Positions 42,508 to 49,884 of a DNA stretch of 64,000 bases are shown piece after piece. The notes under the pieces are model-generated. The model was not told where the DNA came from and searched no databases. It worked only from the letters and a program-made list of their open reading frames with translations. This DNA comes from Variibacter gotjawalensis (lineage in GTDB: Bacteria > Pseudomonadota > Alphaproteobacteria > Rhizobiales > Xanthobacteraceae). Location: positions 1,069,501 through 1,133,500 of the forward strand of contig NZ_AP014946.1 in the NCBI RefSeq assembly GCF_002355335.1, written 5' to 3'. Position 1 is the first letter of the stretch; each line of letters starts with the position of its first letter. The translations under genes and the position numbers were made by a program.

Positions 42508-43685
42508 CCGAATCTTCGCTGCGCGGCCGCGTTGCCATCGTCGGCATCGGGCTATCGCCGGTCGGAAAAGTACCGGGGCGCAGTCCGTTGTGGCTCGCGG
42601 CGGATGCGGCGCGCAAAGCCATTGCAGATGCCGGATTGAAGAAGGACGATATCGATGGCGTACTGTCGAGCCACGCTTTCGCATCACCGTTCCATCGCTT
42701 CAGCATCGCACTTAGCGAATATCTCGGCATCCAGCCGACATTTTCGAATACGTTGCAGGTCTCCGGCGCGACCGCCGCAACGATGTTCAACATCGGCGCC
42801 GCCGCGATCATGGCGGGGCTCGCCGAGAATGTGCTCGTCGTCGCGGCCGACAGCTTGATGACCGGATTGACGCCTGATCTCGCGCTGCGCTCGCTGACGG
42901 AAAGCCGCGATCAGCAATACGAAATGCCCTTCGGCATACCGGTCGCCAATACGTTTGCGATGACGGCGCATCGGCATATGAAAGAATTCGGCACGACGCC
43001 GGAACAGTTGGCTCAAGTCGCCGTCATCCATCGCGAGCATGCGAACCGCACACCCGGTGCGCAGCAGACGAAGCCGATCACGGTTGGCGACGTGCTGAGT
43101 TCAGGCATGGTGACTACTCCGTATCACAAGCTCGATTGCTCGTTGATCTCCGACGGCGGCGCGGCATTCGTGCTGATGTCGGCCGAGAAAGCAAAGGCGC
43201 TCGACATCGAAGCGCCGATTTACATTCTCGGCGGCGGCGAGTGCTACACGCACGAGCACATTTTCCTCATGCCGTCGCTGACGACGACCGGCGCCGTCGA
43301 ATCGAGCCGCAAGGCTTACGCGATGGCGGGTTACGGCGCGCGCGACATGCATACGGCCGGCGTCTACGACTGCTTCACCGGCACGGTCATCATGATGCTG
43401 GAGGACCTCGGCTTCTGTCCGAAAGGCGAAGGCGGGCGTTTCGTCGAGGATCGCCAAGTCACCTATGGCGGGCGGATTCCGATCAACACACACGGCGGAC
43501 TGTTGTCGTTTGCGCATTCCGGCATGCCGGGCTCGCTGTTTCATTTCCACGAAGTCGTTCAGCAGCTGCGCGGCGTCTGCGGCGAGCGGCAAGTCGCTGG
43601 CGCGGAGCTCGGCGTCGTCCACAGTCTCGGCGCGGGCTTCGCGACCAATGCGACGACCGTTCTCGGCACGGAGAAGACGCTATGA
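42504..43685 (+). CDS. thiolase-fold acyl-CoA lyase without nucleophilic Cys (SCPx/Ltp2-like)
   Basis: A 393-aa thiolase-superfamily protein. The position normally holding the nucleophilic Cys reads TLQVSGATAATMF, so ordinary Claisen condensation is unlikely. NTHGGLLSFAHSG and the C-terminal CGERQVAGAELGVVHSLG are retained. This pattern, with a DUF35 protein encoded directly after it, resembles the Ltp2-DUF35 retro-aldolases that cut steroid side chains; non-decarboxylating thiolase is the annotation alternative. Both junctions of the ligase/thiolase/DUF35 trio overlap by ATGA. Confidence 0.8.
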   Translation: MTESSLRGRVAIVGIGLSPVGKVPGRSPLWLAADAARKAIADAGLKKDDIDGVLSSHAFASPFHRFSIALSEYLGIQPTFSNTLQVSGATAATMFNIGAAAIMAGLAENVLVVAADSLMTGLTPDLALRSLTESRDQQYEMPFGIPVANTFAMTAHRHMKEFGTTPEQLAQVAVIHREHANRTPGAQQTKPITVGDVLSSGMVTTPYHKLDCSLISDGGAAFVLMSAEKAKALDIEAPIYILGGGECYTHEHIFLMPSLTTTGAVESSRKAYAMAGYGARDMHTAGVYDCFTGTVIMMLEDLGFCPKGEGGRFVEDRQVTYGGRIPINTHGGLLSFAHSGMPGSLFHFHEVVQQLRGVCGERQVAGAELGVVHSLGAGFATNATTVLGTEKTL

Positions 43686-44104
43686 GCACGTTCGCCGACG
43701 CTGCGCGTAAACCGCTGCCGCAGCCAGACGCAGACACCGAAAAGCTGTGGGCGGGGCTTCGCGACGGCAAGTTGCTGCTGCAGCACTGCGAAGACTGCGG
43801 AGACGTTCAGTACTATCAGCAGGCGCTGTGCCGTGCGTGCGGGGGCGAGCGCATCGTGCATCGCGCCGCCAGCGGCCGCGGCCAAGTTCATTCGTTCAGC
43901 GTGGTGCATCGCGCGCCGGGGCCAGCCTTCAAGGGCGATGTCCCGTATGCCGTACTCCTCGTCGAACTCGAAGAAGGTCCACGGATGATTTCGACCTACA
44001 CGGGCGGCGAGCCCGGCGATGTTACGTTCGATATGCCGGTCGAGCTTGTCGTCGAGCCGGTTAATGACGTCATCAGCCTGCCGCGCTTTCGGCGTTCCCG
44101 ATAA
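43682..44104 (+). CDS. DUF35 OB-fold protein with zinc ribbon
   Basis: A 140-aa acyl-CoA-associated protein. The zinc ribbon is LLQHCEDCGDVQYYQQALCRACGGE (two CxxC pairs, split here around residues 35-60), followed by an OB fold (GRGQVHSFSVVHRAP, PYAVLLVELEEGPRMIS). DUF35 proteins act as partners of thiolase-fold aldolases or hydratases. ATG 43682 overlaps the stop of the thiolase-like gene; a longer frame upstream is only the shadow of that gene. The operator pair E follows its stop directly. Confidence 0.85.
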   Translation: MSTFADAARKPLPQPDADTEKLWAGLRDGKLLLQHCEDCGDVQYYQQALCRACGGERIVHRAASGRGQVHSFSVVHRAPGPAFKGDVPYAVLLVELEEGPRMISTYTGGEPGDVTFDMPVELVVEPVNDVISLPRFRRSR

Positions 44105-44124
44105 ATTCTAACGCTTGTTAGAAT
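44105..44124. promoter_or_regulatory. TetR-regulon operator E (first of a tandem pair)
   Basis: ATTCTAAC-GCTT-GTTAGAAT, identical to operator A, starting at the base after the DUF35 stop codon and 59 bases before the acyl-CoA dehydrogenase start. Confidence 0.8.
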
Positions 44125-44142
44125 TTCCACACCTGTTAGATT
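44123..44142. promoter_or_regulatory. degenerate second copy of the TetR-regulon operator
   Basis: ATTTCCAC-ACCT-GTTAGATT: the right half is intact and the left matches at five of eight positions. Its centre is 18 bases from that of operator E, a spacing used by cooperatively binding dimers. Confidence 0.5.
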
Positions 44143-44182
44143 GCGGCCGGACAGTTTTGGGCTGAAGTCCGGAGTTCGGTGA

Positions 44183-45346
44183 ATGGATTTTGACCTCACG
44201 CACGAGCAACGCCAAATCCTCGACTATGGCGACGCCATCGCGCAGAAATTCGATCGCAAATACTGGATGGAGCACGCCGAAAAGCGTGAGTTTCCAAAGG
44301 GGCTGTACGATCAGGTCGCGCGCGACGGCTTCGTCGGAACGATGGTGCCGGAAGAGTATGGCGGCTCCGGTCAGGGCATGCTTGAGATGCACTTGTTTCT
44401 CGAAGGATTGTCGAACAACGGCATTCCGCTGCTGAACCTCGTCGTCGGCGCCGCGATGAGCCTTGGCTTCATTGCCAAACACGGCACCGAAGATCAGAAG
44501 AAGCGCTTTCTGCCGGATGCTTGCGCCGGCAAGACACGCTTCTGCTTCGCAATCACCGAGTCCGACGCCGGCAGTAATACGATCCAGACCAAGACGATCG
44601 CCAAGCGGCGCGGCAATCGCTTCGCGCTCTCCGGCGCAAAGACATTCATCACCGACGCGGACGGTTCCGACTACGCGCTCGTCGTCGCGCGCACGACGCC
44701 GCATACCGAAGTTCAGCGCAAAACCGAGGGCTTCACGCTATTCGTCGTCGATCTCAAATCGAAAGGCGTCGAACGTCAGTACATTCCAGTCAGCATTCCG
44801 GCGCCGGAAACGCAGTGGCAGATCTTCTTCGACGACGTCGACCTCGGTCCTGACGATGTTGTCGGTGAAGTCGACAAAGGTTTCGGCATTCTTTTCAAAA
44901 GCCTCAACCCCGAGCGCATTCTTGTCGCATCGATCTGCTGCGGTCTCGGCCGCTACGCGCTCAATCGCGCAGTCACTTACGCGAACGAGCGCAAAGTGTT
45001 CAAGGATACGCCGATCGGGGCGTATCAAGGTGTCCAGCATCCGCTCGCCAATGCGCGCACGCAGGTCGAGATGGCGTCGCTGATGGCGCTTAAGGCTGCG
45101 TGGATCTTCGATCAAGGCCGCGAGGCCGGTGAATTCGCCAACATGGCCAAACTCGCAGCGGCGGATGCCGGCATTGCCGCAGTTGATGCTGCGCTGCAGA
45201 CGCATGGCGGCAACGGCTTCACCAAAGAATACGGCATCTTCGATCTCTATCCGCTGGTGCGGCTGCTCAAGACCGCGCCGCTCAATCGCGAAATGATCCT
45301 CAACTATATCGGTGAGCACGTAATGGGCTTGCCGCGCAGCTATTAG
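44183..45346 (+). CDS. acyl-CoA dehydrogenase
   Basis: A 387-aa FAD enzyme. VPEEYGGSGQGMLEM, CFAITESDAGSNTIQ, FITDADGSDYALVVAR and QTHGGNGFTKEYGIFDLYPLVR are typical. It is the first gene of an operon with the two carboxylase subunits (seven bases to the next gene), the arrangement seen in isovaleryl-CoA/citronellyl-CoA dehydrogenase-carboxylase pathways. A tandem operator lies upstream, so this operon may be the most tightly controlled of the island. Confidence 0.9.
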   Translation: MDFDLTHEQRQILDYGDAIAQKFDRKYWMEHAEKREFPKGLYDQVARDGFVGTMVPEEYGGSGQGMLEMHLFLEGLSNNGIPLLNLVVGAAMSLGFIAKHGTEDQKKRFLPDACAGKTRFCFAITESDAGSNTIQTKTIAKRRGNRFALSGAKTFITDADGSDYALVVARTTPHTEVQRKTEGFTLFVVDLKSKGVERQYIPVSIPAPETQWQIFFDDVDLGPDDVVGEVDKGFGILFKSLNPERILVASICCGLGRYALNRAVTYANERKVFKDTPIGAYQGVQHPLANARTQVEMASLMALKAAWIFDQGREAGEFANMAKLAAADAGIAAVDAALQTHGGNGFTKEYGIFDLYPLVRLLKTAPLNREMILNYIGEHVMGLPRSY

Positions 45347-45353
45347 CGATCCC

Positions 45354-46961
45354 ATGGCAATCTTAAAATCGGACGCCACGACATCCGGCGAAGAATTTCG
45401 CCGCAACGACGCGGCGTATCGCGAACGCATTGCCGACTTGCATCGGCGTCGCGCCGCCGCAGCGATCGGCGGGCCGGAGCGGGCGCGCAAGCTTCACAAA
45501 GAGCGCAAGCAACTGCTGCCGCGCGAGCGGATTGCGGCGCTGATCGATCCAGGTTCGCCGTTTCTCGAATTCTGTCAGCTGGCCGGCGAGGGGATGTACG
45601 ACGGCGTCCCGGCCGGCGGCAGCATCATCACGGGCGTCGGTACGATTGCGGGCAGGCCCTGCATGGTGATTGCCAACGATGCGACCGTGAAGGGCGGCAC
45701 CTATTATGGCATCACTTGCAAGAAGCATGTTCGCGCGCAGCGCTTTGCGTGGCAGCATCGCCTGCCCTGCATCACGCTAGTGCAGTCAGGCGGCGCGAAC
45801 CTGCCGGAGCAGCCGGATATTTTTCCGGACGAAGGCCAGTTCGGCTCGATCTTCTATCAGCAAGTGCGTATGTCGGCGGAAGGCATTCCGCAGATTGCGA
45901 TCGTGCACGGACCATCGACCGCGGGCGGCGCCTATATGCCGGCGCTGTGCGACGAGACGGTCATCGTGCGCAATCAAGGCGCGATGTTCCTCGGCGGCCC
46001 GCAGCTCGTCCATGCGGCTACACGCGAGGTCGTCGGCGTCGAGGCGCTTGGCGGCGGTGACATGCACAGCCGTATCAGCGGCGTGACCGATCATATCGCC
46101 GAGAACGACAGCCACGCTATTGCGATCACGCGCGACATCGTCGCCAACCTCGGCGAGATCCCGCCGCAGCGCCGCACTGTGGCTCCGGTGTGCGAACCGC
46201 GTTTCGATCCGAATGAAATCTACGGCCTGATCAGTGAGAATCCGCGTATCCCGACGAACAATCGCGACATCCTCGCGCGGCTCGTCGACGACAGCGAGTT
46301 TCATGAGTTCAAGCCGCTCTACGGTGACTCGCTGATCACGGGTTTTGCCCGCATCATGGGCTTCGAGATCGGCATTCTGTGCAACAACGGGGTTCTTTTC
46401 TCTGAGAGCGCATTGAAGGCGACGCATTTCATCGACCTCTGCTGCAAGCGCGACATTCCGTTGCTGTTCATGGTCGACGTCACCGGCTTCATGGTCGGCC
46501 GCTCAGCCGAAGAAGGGGGCATCACAAAGCACGGCGCCAAGATGATCACCGCGATGGCGAGCGCGAACGTGCCGAAATACACGCTGATTGCCGGCAGCGC
46601 CTATGGCGCCGGTTACATGGCGATGTGCGGACGGCCGATGAAGCCGAACGCGATGCTGATGTGGCCGAGCGGGCGCTCTGCAATCATGGGTCCGGATCAA
46701 GCCGCCAACACGCTCGGTATGGTACGCGACGAAGCGCTCAAGCGCGAAGGAAAGACTTGGTCGGACGAAGAGCGTGAGGCCTACATCGCGCCGACACGAC
46801 AGAGTTTCGAGAATTTCGCCAACTCATACAATTTCGCGCGCAATACCTGGTGCGACATGGTGATCGACCCGCTGGAAACGCGGGCGACAATGGGGTTGTT
46901 GCTCGACCTTGCCGGCCGTTTGCCCGCGCAGGCGACGATGCCCGGCGTGATGAGGATGTGA
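45354..46961 (+). CDS. acyl-CoA carboxylase, carboxyltransferase subunit (MCC/GCC type)
   Basis: A 535-aa biotin-dependent carboxyltransferase that moves CO2 from carboxybiotin to an acyl-CoA. Two crotonase-like halves are visible: KGGTYYGITCKKHVRAQ, SGGANLPEQPDIFPDE and GPSTAGGAYMPALCDE in the first, and SAYGAGYMAMCGRPMKPN in the second. Length and the GTYY motif fit the methylcrotonyl/geranyl-CoA carboxylase group rather than propionyl- or acetyl-CoA carboxylase. It follows the dehydrogenase by seven bases and precedes the biotin-carboxylase subunit by one. Confidence 0.9.
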   Translation: MAILKSDATTSGEEFRRNDAAYRERIADLHRRRAAAAIGGPERARKLHKERKQLLPRERIAALIDPGSPFLEFCQLAGEGMYDGVPAGGSIITGVGTIAGRPCMVIANDATVKGGTYYGITCKKHVRAQRFAWQHRLPCITLVQSGGANLPEQPDIFPDEGQFGSIFYQQVRMSAEGIPQIAIVHGPSTAGGAYMPALCDETVIVRNQGAMFLGGPQLVHAATREVVGVEALGGGDMHSRISGVTDHIAENDSHAIAITRDIVANLGEIPPQRRTVAPVCEPRFDPNEIYGLISENPRIPTNNRDILARLVDDSEFHEFKPLYGDSLITGFARIMGFEIGILCNNGVLFSESALKATHFIDLCCKRDIPLLFMVDVTGFMVGRSAEEGGITKHGAKMITAMASANVPKYTLIAGSAYGAGYMAMCGRPMKPNAMLMWPSGRSAIMGPDQAANTLGMVRDEALKREGKTWSDEEREAYIAPTRQSFENFANSYNFARNTWCDMVIDPLETRATMGLLLDLAGRLPAQATMPGVMRM

Positions 46962-46962
46962 C

Positions 46963-48948
46963 GTGTTCAAGAAAATCCTGATCGCGAATAGAGGCGAAAT
47001 CGCCTGCCGCATCGCACGCACGTGCCGCGAGCTCGGCGTTGCGGTTGCCGGCGTGCATTCGGCGGCGGATGCAGATGGCCTGCACGTCAAAACGATTGGC
47101 GAGTCGGTTTTGATCGGCGGCGCGCCGGCGTCGGACAGTTATCTGCGTATCGACAAGGTGATCGCGGCCGCGAAAGCGACCGGTGCCGAGGCGATCCATC
47201 CGGGCTTCGGCTTCCTTGCCGAGAACGCCGAGTTCGCTCGGGCGGTCGAAGCAGCGGGCCTCGTCTTCATCGGCCCGACCCCGGAAACGATCGAGCGGCT
47301 CGGCGATAAGGCCTCCGCCAAACGAGAGGCCGACGCAGCCGGCGTTCCGACCATTCCGGGCAGCAAGACGCCGAGCGAAGACGCCGAAGCGATTGCGAAG
47401 ACAGTGCGCGACATTGGCCTTCCGGTGATGCTGAAAGCTGCGGCCGGCGGCGGCGGCAAAGGCATGCGCGCGATCACGACGCTCGACGGCATCGATCAAG
47501 AGATTGCTTCTGCGATGCGCGAAGCGAAGAGTTCGTTCGGCAATGCCGGCCTGATCGTCGAGAAGCTTGTGGAGCGCGGCCGACACATCGAAGTGCAGAT
47601 CGCGGGCGACGGACGTGGCAACGTCATCCATCTCTACGATCGTGAATGCTCGCTGCAGCGGCGGCATCAGAAGCTCATCGAGGAAGCGCCGGCCGCGAAC
47701 CTTGCCGCCGCGATGCGCGACAAGATGCTTGGCGATGCTGTGCGGCTCGGGCAACGCCTCAATTACCGCGGCGTCGGGACTGTCGAGTTCATCGTCAGCG
47801 GTGACAGCTACTATTTCCTCGAGGTCAATCCGCGTCTGCAGGTCGAGCACCCGGTGACCGAGATGATCACCGGGCTCGATATCGTCGAGATCATGCTACG
47901 CGTGGCTTCCGGCGAAGGTCTACCGGGCGTGCAGGGCGATGTTTTTTGCCAGGGTCATGCGGTCGAAGCTCGGCTTTGTGCGGAGGACGCGGCCGACAAC
48001 TTCATGCCGTCGACAGGGAGGCTCTCCTATGTCGAATATCCGAACGGTGTGCGTGTCGAGGCAGGCGTTGAGACTGGTTCGGAGGTCACGCCATTCTACG
48101 ACTCGATGGTCGCGAAGCTGATTGTGTGGGGCGAAACGCGTGATGCCGCGCTGGATAAGCTCAGCCAAGCGATCGGCGATACGGCGATCTTCGGCGTCAC
48201 CACCAATCAGGCCTTCTTGCGCACGTTGATTGCGTTGCCGGAGACGCGCGCTGCGACTTTCCACACGCGCCTTATCGATGAGCGCCTTCAGTCGCTAATC
48301 AAAAATTCGGCCGAGGATCATGGCCTTGCATTCGCAATCGGCGCTTACGCCTGGATGGCGCGGCAACGCCAGACCGTCGCGAGCAATCCTTGGCAGTCGG
48401 AGGCGATGACCGGGTGGCACATGCGGTCCGACGGCGACGATCTATCGCCCATCCCGCTGCTCCACCTCGAAGCCGGCGGCAAGAGCGCTGAAATCCGCTT
48501 TGGTGCGCGCCAAACCGATGGGATGATGCGGATCGCTGTCGGCGATGACGTCTTCGATATTCGGCTCGACGTTCTCGGAGGCGGAACATTCGTTGCCGTC
48601 ACAGGCGACCGGCGCGAGAGCGTGCGCATCCACGACGACGGCGAAACGATTTTCCTTCAGCATCGCGGTGTATCCATTGCGCTCAAGGCGGTCCCGTATC
48701 TCACCTACATCAGTGCGGCCGCAGAGAGCAGCGGCGAGCTTCGTGCGCCGATGATGGGGATGATCACGCGGGTGAACGTCAAGGTCGGCGACGCGGTCAA
48801 GACCGGCGATGTCGCCGCCGTGATGGAATCGATGAAGATGGAGCTTCGCATCGCGAGCAAGGTCGACGGCGTCGTCGCCGCATTGCACTGCGAAGCCGGC
48901 GCGATGGTCGAACGCAACGCCGTGGTCGTCGTGGTCGAGCCCGCCTGA
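46963..48948 (+). CDS. acyl-CoA carboxylase, biotin carboxylase/biotin carrier subunit
   Basis: A 661-aa subunit that carboxylates its own biotin. The biotin-carboxylase part begins FKKILIANRGEIACRIART and includes the ATP-grasp AAGGGGKGMRAI and LEVNPRLQVEHPVTE; the C-terminal biotinyl domain carries Lys in VMESMKMELRI near residue 629. Start GTG 46963 follows the carboxyltransferase stop by one base. Length fits MccA/AtuF/LiuD. It completes the carboxylase encoded just upstream. Confidence 0.93.
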   Translation: MFKKILIANRGEIACRIARTCRELGVAVAGVHSAADADGLHVKTIGESVLIGGAPASDSYLRIDKVIAAAKATGAEAIHPGFGFLAENAEFARAVEAAGLVFIGPTPETIERLGDKASAKREADAAGVPTIPGSKTPSEDAEAIAKTVRDIGLPVMLKAAAGGGGKGMRAITTLDGIDQEIASAMREAKSSFGNAGLIVEKLVERGRHIEVQIAGDGRGNVIHLYDRECSLQRRHQKLIEEAPAANLAAAMRDKMLGDAVRLGQRLNYRGVGTVEFIVSGDSYYFLEVNPRLQVEHPVTEMITGLDIVEIMLRVASGEGLPGVQGDVFCQGHAVEARLCAEDAADNFMPSTGRLSYVEYPNGVRVEAGVETGSEVTPFYDSMVAKLIVWGETRDAALDKLSQAIGDTAIFGVTTNQAFLRTLIALPETRAATFHTRLIDERLQSLIKNSAEDHGLAFAIGAYAWMARQRQTVASNPWQSEAMTGWHMRSDGDDLSPIPLLHLEAGGKSAEIRFGARQTDGMMRIAVGDDVFDIRLDVLGGGTFVAVTGDRRESVRIHDDGETIFLQHRGVSIALKAVPYLTYISAAAESSGELRAPMMGMITRVNVKVGDAVKTGDVAAVMESMKMELRIASKVDGVVAALHCEAGAMVERNAVVVVVEPA

Positions 48949-48998
48949 TCAAATCTACGCCGCAAGCCCAAACTGCCTAGCGAGTTTGCTTGCCTTGG

Positions 48999-49018
48999 AT
49001 TCTAACAGTCGTTAGTTT
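48999..49018. promoter_or_regulatory. TetR-regulon operator F
   Basis: ATTCTAAC-AGTC-GTTAGTTT, with a complete left half and core; 75 bases before the first transporter gene of the island. It would bring the HAAT transporter operon under the same regulator. Confidence 0.75.
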
Positions 49019-49092
49019 TCTGAGGCTGACTGTAAAAACAATGCCTTGCCTGCCCGGGCAGGTCACAGAAGAAAAACGAGGGGGAGGCGCGA

Positions 49093-49884
49093 GTGGCTGG
49101 TGACAACGCCGGTCCAGTGCTCGAATGCCGAGACATCGAGCGCCGCTTCGGCGGCGTCGTAGCACTGAACGGGATCGACGTTCACATCAACCGCGGCGAG
49201 ATTTTCGGTCTCGTCGGCCCGAACGGCTGCGGTAAAACGACTCTCGTCAACGCCATCACGGGCTTTTACCCGCCGCAGCGCGGCAACATCATCCTCAACG
49301 GCCGAGACATCACCGGCATGGCGCCGCATCGCGTCGCGGGTCTCGGCGTCGCGCGCACGTTTCAAAACCTCGCGCTGTTCAACGGCATGAGCGTTCTCGA
49401 CAACATTCTGCTTGGCCGCCATATCCACATGCGGCCAAGCGTCACGCGCACCGCGCTGTATTGGTGGCTGGCGCGTCCGGAAGAAACGAAGAACCGCGCT
49501 GTCGTGGAAGACGTCATCGACTTCCTCCAGCTTGAAAGCGTGCGCGACGAACTCGTCGACGGCATTCCGATCGGCCTCAAGAAGCGGGTCGAACTTGCGC
49601 GCGCGCTGGCAGCAGAGCCGAGCTTCCTCGTTCTCGACGAGCCGATGGCCGGCATGAACCAGGAAGAGAAAGAGTACATGGCACGCTTCATCCTCGACAC
49701 GCGGGATGAGCGCAAAGTCACCGTGCTGCTGATCGAACACCACATGGATGTCATCACGGGCATCTGCGACCGAATGCTGGCGCTTAATTACGGCTCCATG
49801 ATCGGCAGCGGCAAACCGTCCGACGTCATTGCCGATCCTCGCGTCGTCGAGGCCTATATCGGAGGTGCGCATGCGGCGCACTGA
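49093..49884 (+). CDS. HAAT ABC transporter ATP-binding protein, LivG type
   Basis: A 263-aa ATPase: Walker A GPNGCGKT, Q-loop GVARTFQNLALF, Walker B FLVLDEPMAGMN, switch His in LLIEHHMD. The signature region is degenerate (GLKKRVELARAL replaces LSGGQ), which still fits LivG. A strong GAGGGGGAGG precedes GTG 49093. It is the first gene of an operon LivG, CoA ligase, LivH, LivM, LivF, binding protein, and its 3' end overlaps the ligase by 14 bases. Confidence 0.88.
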   Translation: MAGDNAGPVLECRDIERRFGGVVALNGIDVHINRGEIFGLVGPNGCGKTTLVNAITGFYPPQRGNIILNGRDITGMAPHRVAGLGVARTFQNLALFNGMSVLDNILLGRHIHMRPSVTRTALYWWLARPEETKNRAVVEDVIDFLQLESVRDELVDGIPIGLKKRVELARALAAEPSFLVLDEPMAGMNQEEKEYMARFILDTRDERKVTVLLIEHHMDVITGICDRMLALNYGSMIGSGKPSDVIADPRVVEAYIGGAHAAH

